Virus record (IMG/VR): IMGVR_UViG_3300027917_001949
Span: 88,754 to 152,753 of that record
Direction: 5' to 3' (one strand)
Length of the DNA: 64,000 bases
DNA from: a virus
This document shows positions 42,627-49,399 of this stretch, one piece after another. Under the pieces are notes generated by a model, which worked only from the letters and a program-made list of their open reading frames with translations, made no database searches and was not told the DNA's origin. The translations under genes and the position numbers were made by a program. Every line of letters starts with the position of its first letter. The first letter of the stretch is position 1.

Positions 42627-42729
42627 TCAGTACCGGTGTCCGAAGTGTGGCGAGTTACATCACCCATTGAGGATGTGTCCCAAAGATTTAGGAAAGGAGA
42701 CGAATCATGGCGGAAGCACAAAAAGTTAA
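42619..42729 (+). CDS. zinc-finger micro-protein
   Basis: 36 residues, ATG 42619 overlapping the previous stop. YRCPKCGELHHPLRMC gives a C-x2-C...C cluster with His. Function unknown. Confidence 0.5.
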   Translation: MGSQYRCPKCGELHHPLRMCPKDLGKETNHGGSTKS

Positions 42730-43018
42730 TGCAGAAGATGTTATTGGCGAAATGTGTACCTGTGGTCACATCAAGGCATCTCACGCTGGACTGAATGGTC
42801 ACGGCTACTGCGAAGTTGACCTGTGTGACTGTGAACAGTACACATGGGACTTCTTCTTGGTTCAAAAGCCGAGATACTGTCCAGTATGTAGACAGCCGAT
42901 GCGACTCCTGGAGCTTTGTTATGTCGAAGACGTAACAGGCGAAGCCAAGACATGTTGGGCATGCGATTGCAACGAAGCATTCGTTTATATGGTTGAGCCG
43001 GTAGCCAGCCTTCAGTAA
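42707..43018 (+). CDS. cysteine-rich zinc protein
   Basis: 103 residues, AAAGGAGACG site. CTCGHIKASHAGLNGHGYCE, CDCEQY, CPVC and CWAC give two probable zinc sites; the first resembles CxCG..H...G.C motifs of small phage zinc proteins. Function unknown. Confidence 0.65.
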   Translation: MAEAQKVNAEDVIGEMCTCGHIKASHAGLNGHGYCEVDLCDCEQYTWDFFLVQKPRYCPVCRQPMRLLELCYVEDVTGEAKTCWACDCNEAFVYMVEPVASLQ

Positions 43019-43221
43019 TGGCGTAGCTGTTCTGAGTAGGTGGCACGGATATGGGTGGCTGTTCAGTCACCCTGCCTGAAGATGGCATTTATGCCATACA
43101 TATCTAAAGGTACGCACTCCCAGGAGCTTTCGCCACGAAAATAATAGTTGACATCCGGTAATTTGCCTGCTATAATATATATGTAAAGGTCGAGTCCAGA
43201 GAACAGAAAAGGAGATAACCG
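43019..43221. repeat. non-coding repeat island 2
   Basis: Holds CTGTTCAG (43059), GGCATTTATGCCATAC (43084) and the second copy of the promoter/upstream box. No ORF supported. Confidence 0.6.
43103..43176 (+). promoter_or_regulatory. rightward promoter with upstream box (copy 2)
   Basis: TCTAAAGGTACGC 43103-43115, 32 bases, TTGACA 43148-43153, 17 bases, TATAAT 43171-43176. Drives the gene at 43222 with a 45-base leader and AAAGGAGATAACC site. Confidence 0.88.
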
Positions 43222-43542
43222 ATGAGCCGAAGGAAAGATAGGGAACGAGCCAAGTCGGGATTAGTCTTTCGAAATTCTGCTGGTTTTTCTGGTTTAGTCA
43301 ATCGAGAGGAATGGGAAGCCGAACATCCTACCAAAACTCAACAGCGTGAGGCTCTTGACAAGTTCCTCAGAGAAGAGATGGCTAAAAAGAGAGCAGAACG
43401 TGAAGCACTCGATTTCAAAGACCAATCTGCTGTAGCAGCCGAAGCTATCCCGAACAGGTATTACTGCACAGCCTGTCGAAAGCATCACATCAAGACTTCG
43501 AAAATTGGCAGTGAACACTTGAATTTTTACTTGGAGGATTAA
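43222..43542 (+). CDS. basic CxxC protein
   Basis: 106 residues. Charged helix in the middle (EMAKKRAEREALDF); C-terminus YYCTACRKHHIKTSKIGSEH, a CxxC with His and SKIG..H pattern typical of small zinc proteins. Function unknown. Confidence 0.6.
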   Translation: MSRRKDRERAKSGLVFRNSAGFSGLVNREEWEAEHPTKTQQREALDKFLREEMAKKRAEREALDFKDQSAVAAEAIPNRYYCTACRKHHIKTSKIGSEHLNFYLED

Positions 43543-43543
43543 A

Positions 43544-43642
43544 ATGAGTCAAGGATGTAAACTATTACTGGATAAAAAACATTGTACAGCATTCCCGAAA
43601 TGCATATTTCGAAAGGAATGCAAGGAGGCAAAGAATGGGTAA
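43544..43642 (+). CDS. 32-residue cysteine peptide, variant of the Cys motif
   Basis: ATG 43544 with TTGGAGGATTAAA. Sequence contains HCTAFPKCIFRKECKEA: C-x5-C-x5-C with an FRK core, like the common motif with a longer first gap. Overlaps the next gene by 8 bases. Confidence 0.5.
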   Translation: MSQGCKLLLDKKHCTAFPKCIFRKECKEAKNG

Positions 43643-43808
43643 AGGTAATCCGGTAGTCGCAGCGGCGATAGACCAGGTGCATGAGCAAATCGATAAAGTT
43701 CAGCACCACATTGATGCGGGGGCTAGTTTACATATGCGAAATACCCAGATAGACAGGGCAATCGCTTCAGTAGACACTCTCAAGGCATCGCTCAAAGCAT
43801 TAAAGTAA
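43635..43808 (+). CDS. small helical protein
   Basis: 57 residues, ATG 43635 with AAGGAGGCAAAG. Two helices (AAAIDQVHEQIDKVQHHI and IDRAIASVDTLKASLKALK), coiled-coil-like. Function unknown. Confidence 0.55.
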   Translation: MGKGNPVVAAAIDQVHEQIDKVQHHIDAGASLHMRNTQIDRAIASVDTLKASLKALK

Positions 43809-43819
43809 AGGAGATAATC

Positions 43820-44212
43820 GTGAGAGATTATATGACAATCGGTAGTAGCCCTTACGATGAGGACTGTGCTCAAGTTGGTACGCCAGACTACTACGAACGA
43901 ACCAAGATTGAGTTAAATGCCCTCAAAAACCAGATGCTACGGGTTCTTGGTGAACCGCCAGCACTTACCAGTCTATCAATCAAAGCGTTTCCTCATGACT
44001 TTGGTACATACCATGAATTGGTTTGTAACTATGACGATGATGATGACGCCAGCACGGAATATGCGTTCAGATGCGAAGCTGAACTACCCGCCAAATGGGA
44101 CGATGAAGCATTGGCAGAGATGAAGGGACACGAGAAACCTACTTACGGTATCGGCACGATAGGTGACCTGAAGGAAAGTGGGTTCGGCGCCTGGAAGAAA
44201 GGGGGTGATTAA
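43820..44212 (+). CDS. conserved phage protein (TIGSSP family)
   Basis: 130 residues from GTG 43820 (AAAGGAGATAATC). YMTIGSSPYDEDCAQVGTPD is the N-terminal signature of a family seen in many phages and prophages with unknown function. Confidence 0.75.
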   Translation: MRDYMTIGSSPYDEDCAQVGTPDYYERTKIELNALKNQMLRVLGEPPALTSLSIKAFPHDFGTYHELVCNYDDDDDASTEYAFRCEAELPAKWDDEALAEMKGHEKPTYGIGTIGDLKESGFGAWKKGGD

Positions 44213-44269
44213 ACCCTACAGCCAAATGTTCTAAGAGATAAGAATTAATATTGTAGCCAGGTCGAGATT

Positions 44270-44327
44270 GGGTAATCGTGATGACTAAGCCGTCTAAGAC
44301 GGAGTGCACTAGGGGCAGCGATTACCC
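44270..44327 (+). terminator. nested stem-loop after the TIGSSP gene
   Basis: GGGTAATCG (44270-44278) pairs perfectly with CGATTACCC (44319-44327), followed by TTTCTC; inside, CCGTC-TAA-GACGG (44290-44302) forms a second hairpin. It lies 58 bases after the stop, so a terminator is plausible, though the T-run is short; a structured RNA is the alternative. Confidence 0.5.
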
Positions 44328-44503
44328 TTTCTCATGTTCAGCCTGTTCTGCCATGTTCAGCCGAACCAGACATAGTTCATGGCTGTTCAGTTTTCCTCTT
44401 CAAACAGTCGGCGATTATGCCATGTTATGTAAAGTTCTGTTCAGTCTAATGGCGATTATGCCATGGAGCTAGTCCTGGTACTTGATGCCAAAGCCGCATC
44501 CGC

Positions 44504-44576
44504 TCTAAAGGTACGCAATCGATTTTTCCTGGCGGAGAAATTGGGGGTTGACATTTTATTATTCGCCGCTTATAAT
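44504..44576 (+). promoter_or_regulatory. rightward promoter with upstream box (copy 3)
   Basis: TCTAAAGGTACGC 44504-44516, 31 bases, TTGACA 44548-44553, 17 bases, TATAAT 44571-44576. The first downstream ATG is only 7 bases beyond the -10 box. Confidence 0.88.
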
Positions 44577-44582
44577 GGTATT

Positions 44583-44906
44583 ATGATGGATACGAAACAG
44601 GATACAGAGTACACAACAGGAGAAGTCTACATTCTACACTTTAACAGACCATACTGGACGAATTGTCGCCATTACGTAGGGTATACCAAAGTAGGTGTAG
44701 AAAATCGTATCGCAAAGCATCGTGACGGTAAAGGCTCACTTTTAGTCGATTATGCACATAATAAAAAAGATATTGACTTTAAAGTAGGTCTCATTATCGG
44801 CTGCGAAAGCTTGACTCAAGCTAGACGTATTGAGATTCAACTCAAGCGTGAAGGTCATTTGAGTCGCCATTGCGAAATATGCGGAAAGGAGAAGGCTAAT
44901 GGGTAG
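44583..44906 (+). CDS. GIY-YIG-like nuclease domain protein, possibly leaderless
   Basis: 107 residues from ATG 44583. GEVYILHF at about 12-19 and HYVGYT at about 28-33 are the two halves of the GIY-YIG motif, followed by RIAKHRDG (catalytic Arg region). A C-terminal CEICGKEK forms a CxxC. The start coincides with the expected +1 of the promoter, so the mRNA would have no leader. Role could be homing, repair or restriction. Confidence 0.7.
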   Translation: MMDTKQDTEYTTGEVYILHFNRPYWTNCRHYVGYTKVGVENRIAKHRDGKGSLLVDYAHNKKDIDFKVGLIIGCESLTQARRIEIQLKREGHLSRHCEICGKEKANG

Positions 44907-45063
44907 TCTGGTCGTGAAAATGCAAGAAGATAAAATCACCAAAAACAAGGTACGTCGTTTTACTGATAGCGATGGTCACAACATTTATCTTCAGCCAGAG
45001 GAATGGTCAGAACTCGGCAAACCGGTACACGTCAAGGTCACTGTAGAGAACGACGACGAATAA
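44899..45063 (+). CDS. small hypothetical protein
   Basis: 54 residues, ATG 44899 with AAAGGAGAAGG, overlapping the GIY-YIG stop. FTDSDGHNIYLQPEEWSELG then a C-terminal strand (PVHVKVTVEND) resembles a recurrent small phage protein. Function unknown. Confidence 0.55.
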   Translation: MGSLVVKMQEDKITKNKVRRFTDSDGHNIYLQPEEWSELGKPVHVKVTVENDDE

Positions 45064-45084
45064 TGAAAGAAAGGATTTCGGGCA

Positions 45085-45180
45085 TTGCAATGCTTAATAC
45101 AGACCCTGGGAATTTTGGCTTTTTTCGGATTGTTCATTGCAGTGGCGTACATGAAATACCACCAGAAAAGAAAGTGGTGA
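45085..45180 (+). CDS. possible single-pass membrane peptide
   Basis: 31 residues from TTG 45085 (AAAGGA 9 bases upstream). One hydrophobic helix (TLGILAFFGLFIAVAYM) then KYHQKRKW, cytoplasmic tail. An alternative ATG frame at 45063 in another phase has no ribosome site. Confidence 0.4.
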   Translation: MQCLIQTLGILAFFGLFIAVAYMKYHQKRKW

Positions 45181-45839
45181 GCCAATGAAGAGATAATCTG
45201 AAACCGGCAAAAAATTGAATAACCTGAGAGTAACAGCGTGGCATTGTTCACGCTGTTCAACTTTTATGGCGATTATGCCGCTACGGCAAGGCTGTTCAGC
45301 CAAAAAAGCCAGAAAGGCAGGCTGTTCAGCGAAAGCGGCGATTATGCCATTTTTTTTAGCTCCTATATGGCGATTATGCCCAGAGCCAGGAGTCACTTTC
45401 TGTTCAGCCAAAAAAGCCGACGGGGAGCTAACATTATGTAAACCTGGCTTTCCTGGCATTATGTCAACCTGGCTTATGTCAACCAATTTTTTCGTTACCG
45501 GAATTTTCGTTATTGGAGCTATCATTATGTAAAGTGGCATAATTGGTATCATCCTTTAGGAGTAGATAAAAGTAATACTTTAGTATCATAAAAAGTGATA
45601 CTTTTGATACTTGTATATTGGGCTTGAAAATTATAAAATTAGGTATACTAAAAAACAGGAGAAAACAAGAGAAAATAAAAAAAGTCCAGATACAAGACAA
45701 AAAGAAGTATCAAAAAGCTATCGGTAGACATACCGAATTCAGTTTGCTATTCTGATAATAAGTTAAGATTAACACTCTTAAGTGTAGACTAATAACAAGT
45801 TGAAAGTGTAAAATAAAATAAAAATTGGAGTCTTAACTC
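45181..45839. repeat. non-coding repeat island 4 and AT-rich spacer
   Basis: GGCGATTATGCC at 45268, 45337 and 45369; CTGTTCAGC at 45292, 45322 and 45400, two of them extended as CTGTTCAGCCAAAAAAGCC; ATTATGT(A/C)AA at 45434, 45459, 45475 and 45528, two inside GGAGCTA(A/T)CATTATGTAAA. From about 45540 the sequence becomes strongly AT-rich, with palindromes TCGGTA-GACA-TACCGA (45723) and AGTATCA...TGATACT near 45584. No gene supported. Confidence 0.65.
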
Positions 45840-46598
45840 ATGAGTAAAGAAATTGATAATTCAACTTTAGGTAGAATGCGGAAAGCGTATGAAACATTCT
45901 TAACACTTGACGGAAAAACTGAAAACGACGCAAAAAACAAACTCAAGGATGATATTGCAATATATAACTCTCAGCATTCAACCAAATACACGTTAGATGA
46001 TATACTTTCGAAATTCGAGAGTATGAATAAATCATCGTCCGGTAATGGTACACGCAAACAAGATAAAGAGACACGAGAGAAAATGATTACAGATACTCAA
46101 AATTTTCTCAGTGTACCTAATCTCGCAACACTTTACAATCGGGGCGAAGTGAAATTGAATGATACTCAGAAAATCGCTTTATTTGATAAACTCGCTATTG
46201 ATAGCGATAACTTAAGTCAATTATTGAGTGAATCATTCAATAACATCGGGGGCATGACTTTGATATGGTCGCCGTATGACAATGATAAGTTTCCTAATCC
46301 TGATAAACTCTTATCCTGTCACGTGGGCGGATGGTATGATAACTCTCCTAATCTCAGGTATCAAGACGCCCCCAGAAAAATTCCTTTACCTAACACAGAG
46401 GAAACCATCAACAAAGAAACCAATATCCTACCACAAAATTATTCGCCTCGAAAAGTAACATCCGGTAAACGCTCAGGCTACAGAGATGAATCATTTACTC
46501 CAGTAGTCGCTATCATACCGGATGATACAATACCGGATGAAAAACCGAAACAGGAAAAACCGAAACAGGAAAAACAAACATCCGGTAAAAAGAAGTAA
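45840..46598 (+). CDS. hypothetical protein in an AT-rich island
   Basis: 252 residues. N-terminal ~70 residues helical (GRMRKAYETFLTLDG), Ser/Gly linker, a central domain with MTLIWSPYDNDKFPNPDKLL, and a Lys/Pro tail with PDD and PKQEK repeats. Much more AT-rich and Asn/Lys-rich than its neighbours, suggesting separate origin. No family recognised. Confidence 0.65.
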   Translation: MSKEIDNSTLGRMRKAYETFLTLDGKTENDAKNKLKDDIAIYNSQHSTKYTLDDILSKFESMNKSSSGNGTRKQDKETREKMITDTQNFLSVPNLATLYNRGEVKLNDTQKIALFDKLAIDSDNLSQLLSESFNNIGGMTLIWSPYDNDKFPNPDKLLSCHVGGWYDNSPNLRYQDAPRKIPLPNTEETINKETNILPQNYSPRKVTSGKRSGYRDESFTPVVAIIPDDTIPDEKPKQEKPKQEKQTSGKKK

Positions 46599-46674
46599 TA
46601 AACTAGACTGATAGTCTGGTAGTCTTAACAGTATAAAATAAGACTACCAAAATAAAACCAAAGGATATAAAACA

Positions 46675-46839
46675 ATGATTAATGAAACAATCGCAATAAT
46701 AAAATTAACACTTGAAATTATAGAGAATGATATTAACTTACCCTATCATGAAATACCAGTCGCCAAAACTCACGCCTTAAATTTTTACTGTAAACAATAC
46801 AATATAAACATGTATGAATTAATTACGGTATTACAGTAA
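46675..46839 (+). CDS. small hypothetical protein
   Basis: 54 residues from ATG 46675 (AAAGGATATAAAAC). Ile/Asn-rich, helical (ETIAIIKLTLEIIENDINL). Same AT-rich island as the preceding gene. Function unknown. Confidence 0.5.
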   Translation: MINETIAIIKLTLEIIENDINLPYHEIPVAKTHALNFYCKQYNINMYELITVLQ

Positions 46840-46859
46840 TGAACTATCGCCATAACAAT

Positions 46860-46928
46860 GACTTGACATAATAGTAGCCGGTAACCCCGCCACCGCCTGA
46901 TAAAAAACCGACGCCGTTATGTCAAGTC
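46860..46928. repeat. 12-bp perfect inverted repeat at the end of the AT-rich island
   Basis: GACTTGACATAA (46860-46871) and TTATGTCAAGTC (46917-46928) are exact complements separated by 45 bases that are GC-richer than the surroundings. Could be a stem-loop, a binding-site pair or the remnant of a mobile element end. No T-run follows. Confidence 0.6.
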
Positions 46929-46987
46929 GCTTTGTTGTGTTCCCCTAAAATGGCTAGAAAAAATTTCAAAATCGAGCCTAAAAAGAC

Positions 46988-47016
46988 TTGACTTGAGCCT
47001 ACTTTTGTGGTATAAT
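46988..47016 (+). promoter_or_regulatory. sigma-70 type promoter
   Basis: TTGACT 46988-46993, 17-bp spacer, TATAAT 47011-47016; AGAGGGAGAAGG site and ATG follow at 47038. Lacks the TCTAAAGGTACGC box. Confidence 0.8.
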
Positions 47017-47037
47017 ATAATTAGAGGGAGAAGGACT

Positions 47038-47283
47038 ATGAATAAAGTTAAGATTGCGTGCGTGCTTCTTATCATTGGTGTCATCCTATCTATCCTGCTA
47101 ACGTCATGCGGACGTTCTGATACATCACGTACTGACCATTGGTATGTCGAACAGTCTCCCATAACGGGGAGGTATTACGAGATATACAAACACATGGATA
47201 ATTATGCAGCAGGATATTTCGGTATGTCTGAGATAACTGAAGAAGAGTATCTAGAAGGTGTGGAAGATGGATACGTCAGATAG
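47038..47283 (+). CDS. lipoprotein
   Basis: 81 residues. Basic start MNKVK, hydrophobic helix (ACVLLIIGVILSILL) and lipobox LLTSC with the lipid-bearing Cys at about residue 24. Short acidic exported domain. Phage lipoproteins often act in superinfection exclusion; that role is inferred only. Confidence 0.75.
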   Translation: MNKVKIACVLLIIGVILSILLTSCGRSDTSRTDHWYVEQSPITGRYYEIYKHMDNYAAGYFGMSEITEEEYLEGVEDGYVR

Positions 47284-47590
47284 TTATGCTCAGATGTGTG
47301 CAGCAGCGTACGATTTGTATCCTGAATTATACTCCGAGTTTGTGCGGTGCGTTTCGTTTCCATCCAGTATCTTTTATGGTGATAGAGAACATCAGACGTT
47401 ACTTCCTCATGTCTATCAGCTTAAAGCAGTGATTACTTCGGATGATAGCTTGTTGGTCGCTTTTATGGTTCAGTATGCTGGTAAGTTTAAATATGACTCA
47501 CTGGAAAAACTACTATTGCATATATTGATGTACGAGCATTATAACCGTCTATGGAACGGAGAGACGTGGCGACGTAAGAGAATCTTATAA
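47267..47590 (+). CDS. hypothetical protein
   Basis: 107 residues from ATG 47267, overlapping the lipoprotein gene by 17 bases. Helical, aromatic-rich (AAAYDLYPELYSEFVRC, LLLHILMYEHYNRLW). Function unknown. Confidence 0.6.
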   Translation: MDTSDSYAQMCAAAYDLYPELYSEFVRCVSFPSSIFYGDREHQTLLPHVYQLKAVITSDDSLLVAFMVQYAGKFKYDSLEKLLLHILMYEHYNRLWNGETWRRKRIL

Positions 47591-47600
47591 AGGGGTAGAG

Positions 47601-47714
47601 ATGAAAAGTAAATTACTTTGGTTAGGAGTCGGTATAATGTTAATCCTGATAACCATATACATAACAGCGTGTGGTTGTGAAGGTCAGGCATTTCCATTAC
47701 CGTATTTTAGATAA
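47601..47714 (+). CDS. small lipoprotein
   Basis: 37 residues, AAAGGGGTAGAG site. MKSKLLWLGVGIMLILITIY then ITACGCEG: a signal peptide with lipobox ITAC, leaving a mature peptide of about 17 residues. Second lipoprotein in the operon; function unknown. Confidence 0.6.
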   Translation: MKSKLLWLGVGIMLILITIYITACGCEGQAFPLPYFR

Positions 47715-47715
47715 T

Positions 47716-47868
47716 ATGAATATGATGTGTGATAATTGTGGACGTAGAGAGGACTTCAGTCCTTTACGTCTTGGTAAGAGATGCGGACTTTGTAAGTCTG
47801 GTAAGTGGATTCCGGTTAAAAATCCGGCTTTTTCAGTCGTGACCAGTTCAGAATCTGTTAAAACCTAG
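47716..47868 (+). CDS. zinc-ribbon protein
   Basis: 50 residues from ATG 47716. CDNCGRRED and CGLCKSGKW form a compact zinc ribbon. Function unknown. Confidence 0.6.
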   Translation: MNMMCDNCGRREDFSPLRLGKRCGLCKSGKWIPVKNPAFSVVTSSESVKT

Positions 47869-47920
47869 TTGGTGGGGTGTTGGGTCTTGTTTTTCCGTAG
47901 GATTTTAGAATTTTTTTAAA

Positions 47921-47945
47921 TTTGTTACCATTTTAGTGTAACAAA
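47921..47945. promoter_or_regulatory. 8-bp hairpin in a 114-base gap
   Basis: TTTGTTAC (47921-47928) and GTAACAAA (47938-47945) are perfect complements with a 9-base loop. An upstream T-run suggests a terminator for leftward reading, but no leftward gene is present; an operator is possible. Confidence 0.4.
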
Positions 47946-47982
47946 ACTTGCCTAACTTCGTAGTATATAAGTAGGGGAAGGT

Positions 47983-48201
47983 ATGCAGTATAGTATATGG
48001 TCAGAAGGATATAGAGCTACTGGTAACAGCAGCGGTGCTAATTTTGAAGGAGTAGGACATGGCGAAACGTTCAGAGAAGCGTGTGACGACCTCGCACGAC
48101 GTGACCAGGTTTTTGCTAAGTACTACAACCCAGAAAAGTTAACCTTGTGGGGTTGTAGGTTGTTCGATAATGAGAGCGATGCGAGAAAGAGCTTTGGATA
48201 A
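47983..48201 (+). CDS. small hypothetical phage protein
   Basis: 72 residues, AGGGGAAGGT site. YSIWSEGYRATGNSSGAN then GETFREACDDLARRD: a compact alpha/beta pattern seen in other small phage proteins. Function unknown. Confidence 0.6.
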   Translation: MQYSIWSEGYRATGNSSGANFEGVGHGETFREACDDLARRDQVFAKYYNPEKLTLWGCRLFDNESDARKSFG

Positions 48202-48412
48202 GTTAATAGATGATGTTATCATTAAGTTAATATCTTATGATGAAGAAGAGGACACAGAAACCGCACGATATTTCTGGAACATGTGGAAAGAAGGTATTAA
48301 TGAGGAACATTTCGGTGACTGCACGAATGAACCGAACACATGTACCCGTTGTTTAGCGGAACTTTATTATGAACGTGCAGAAGAACTCATTAATCTAATT
48401 ACGGGGATGTAA
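48170..48412 (+). CDS. hypothetical protein overlapping the tmRNA 5' end
   Basis: 80 residues, helical acidic, with CTNEPNTCTRC. Its last three codons and stop lie in the first 10 bases of the tmRNA. No domain recognised. Confidence 0.55.
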   Translation: MRAMRERALDKLIDDVIIKLISYDEEEDTETARYFWNMWKEGINEEHFGDCTNEPNTCTRCLAELYYERAEELINLITGM

Positions 48413-48733
48413 GGGTTCGACAGGGTATTGAGGTATACATAAGCAGGTAGTCCAGGGTAAGACTTAAAACACCCGAAAAAAATAATTGCTGAATGTAATT
48501 TATTTGTAGTCCTCGATGAAGGACTACTCTTCGTGAATGAGGAAGCTGATACTCTTCTCGAAGACCGTTTATCAGCAGACCCTACTGAGTCTTTAGCAGT
48601 AGTTTAAAACTAAAGATGCTCCACGTACAGTAAGACGTTCCGCTGGACGTGTGTAAGAGAGTGAACGTCTGAACCTGAAGAAAGTGTATATGTAGGTATT
48701 CTGGACGGGGAGTTCGACTCTCCCCCATCTCCA
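48403..48733 (+). ncRNA. ssrA: tmRNA
   Basis: The 5' end GGGGATGTAAGGGTTCGACAG and 3' end GGACGGGGAGTTCGACTCTC...CATCTCCA are classical tmRNA ends; GGGGAUG pairs with CAUCUCC as acceptor stem. CCA is not encoded. The resume codon GCT at 48488 follows AAAAATAATT, as in other tmRNAs. The tag reads AECNLFVV...ESLAVV, 39 codons, stop TAA at 48605, within the helix-5 stem TCTTTAG/CTAAAGA (48590-48614). Rescues stalled ribosomes and tags their products. Confidence 0.93.
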
Positions 48734-48740
48734 CAGTGGT

Positions 48741-48816
48741 GGTAGTAGCTAAATAGTAGCATGCCGATGACGGTAAACGTCATAATCTGGGATAGGGTTC
48801 TTACATGCTTACTACC
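48741..48816 (+). ncRNA. structured RNA candidate directly after tmRNA
   Basis: GGTAGTA (48741-48747) pairs with TACTACC (48810-48816), GCATG (48759-48763) with CATGC (48804-48808), and inside ATGACG-GTAAA-CGTCAT (48767-48783) is a perfect hairpin. Starts 8 bases after the tmRNA end. It is tRNA-sized but lacks a T arm, so I do not call it a tRNA. Confidence 0.45.
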
Positions 48817-48912
48817 GCTAGGGATAATATCTGTCGTCGATTTCCAAGGACCTTACATGCTTATGACGTTACGTCATAGATTTTATTTAGCAGGTATATA
48901 TGCTTACGACAC
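48804..48912. repeat. three ATGCTTA repeats and a palindrome
   Basis: ATGCTTA occurs at 48805, 48857 and 48900, each followed by (C/T)NAC-like bases. TATGACGT-T-ACGTCATA (48862-48878) is a perfect 8-bp palindrome that shares its ATGACG core with the preceding hairpin. No ORF or clear promoter here. Confidence 0.5.
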
Positions 48913-49155
48913 ATGAAGACAAGGTTAATAAACTGTCCAGCAGAAGGTAGTATATGGTGCGACGCTTTACACTGTGAGAAGTGTCCAGAGAGATTTCTAT
49001 GCTACTCAACAAAAGGTACGATAAAAATAGTTTCAAGAATACGTTTTAAACGCTTTCGTATTTTCCACTGGATGAACAAGTACGACGACGATAATTTAAA
49101 GGAAATAATTGAAAAGCAGACACATAATAGCGTCAGTAATCGACAGAGAAAATAG
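48913..49155 (+). CDS. Cys-motif protein with four clustered cysteines
   Basis: 80 residues. WCDALHCEKCPERFLCYS: C16-x4-C21-EK-C24-PERFL-C30, then a basic stretch (RIRFKRFRIF). The next gene has the same arrangement, so the two are paralogues. Confidence 0.65.
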   Translation: MKTRLINCPAEGSIWCDALHCEKCPERFLCYSTKGTIKIVSRIRFKRFRIFHWMNKYDDDNLKEIIEKQTHNSVSNRQRK

Positions 49156-49156
49156 T

Positions 49157-49399
49157 ATGACCACGGATATGTACTGTGATGCATATAACTGTATAGAATG
49201 TCCAATACGGTTTAAATGCTTCACTACTACTGGACATTTATACGTGTCATACGAAGAGTATCTGGAAATGCAACCGTTCCGCTGGAAGCTTCACGATGGT
49301 AGTAAAGGTAGAGAAATCCGTCGAGAGACGTGGTGTATCTCTGAAAGGTGTGACCAATGTCCAATTCGCAGTCACTGTACTATGATTCGAGACACTTAA
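49157..49399 (+). CDS. double Cys-motif protein, WhiB-like spacing
   Basis: 80 residues from ATG 49157 (a longer TTG frame overlaps the previous gene). YCDAYNCIECPIRFKCFT (C7, C12, C15, C21) and a second site ERCDQCPIRSHC near the end. The second lacks Phe and reads like a WhiB CxxCPVRxxC site. Confidence 0.65.
   Translation: MTTDMYCDAYNCIECPIRFKCFTTTGHLYVSYEEYLEMQPFRWKLHDGSKGREIRRETWCISERCDQCPIRSHCTMIRDT

Larger units (their letters stand above)
44213..44582. repeat. non-coding repeat island 3
   Basis: After the stem-loop come several TGTTCAG words (44344-44395, 44436) and GGCGATTATGCC at 44410 and 44451, then the third upstream box/promoter. No ORF supported here other than an N-terminal extension of the GIY-YIG frame that I reject. 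Confidence 0.6.

Noticed and set aside
45003-45188. ATG frame giving a 41-61-residue soluble protein
   Set aside because: No ribosome site; the overlapping TTG frame encodes a membrane helix with an AAAGGA site and is more plausible.
41753-45540. CRISPR array
   Set aside because: The repeated words are only 8-19 bases, irregularly spaced, and several families are mixed; no repeat-spacer periodicity.
45479-45700. Minus-strand ORF of 73 codons
   Set aside because: Phe/Ile-rich product of an AT-rich non-coding stretch, no ribosome site, opposite to all neighbouring genes.
48736-48816. tRNA gene after the tmRNA
   Set aside because: Acceptor-like and D-like stems can be drawn, but the central hairpin has a 5-base loop and no T arm or GTTCRA loop exists.
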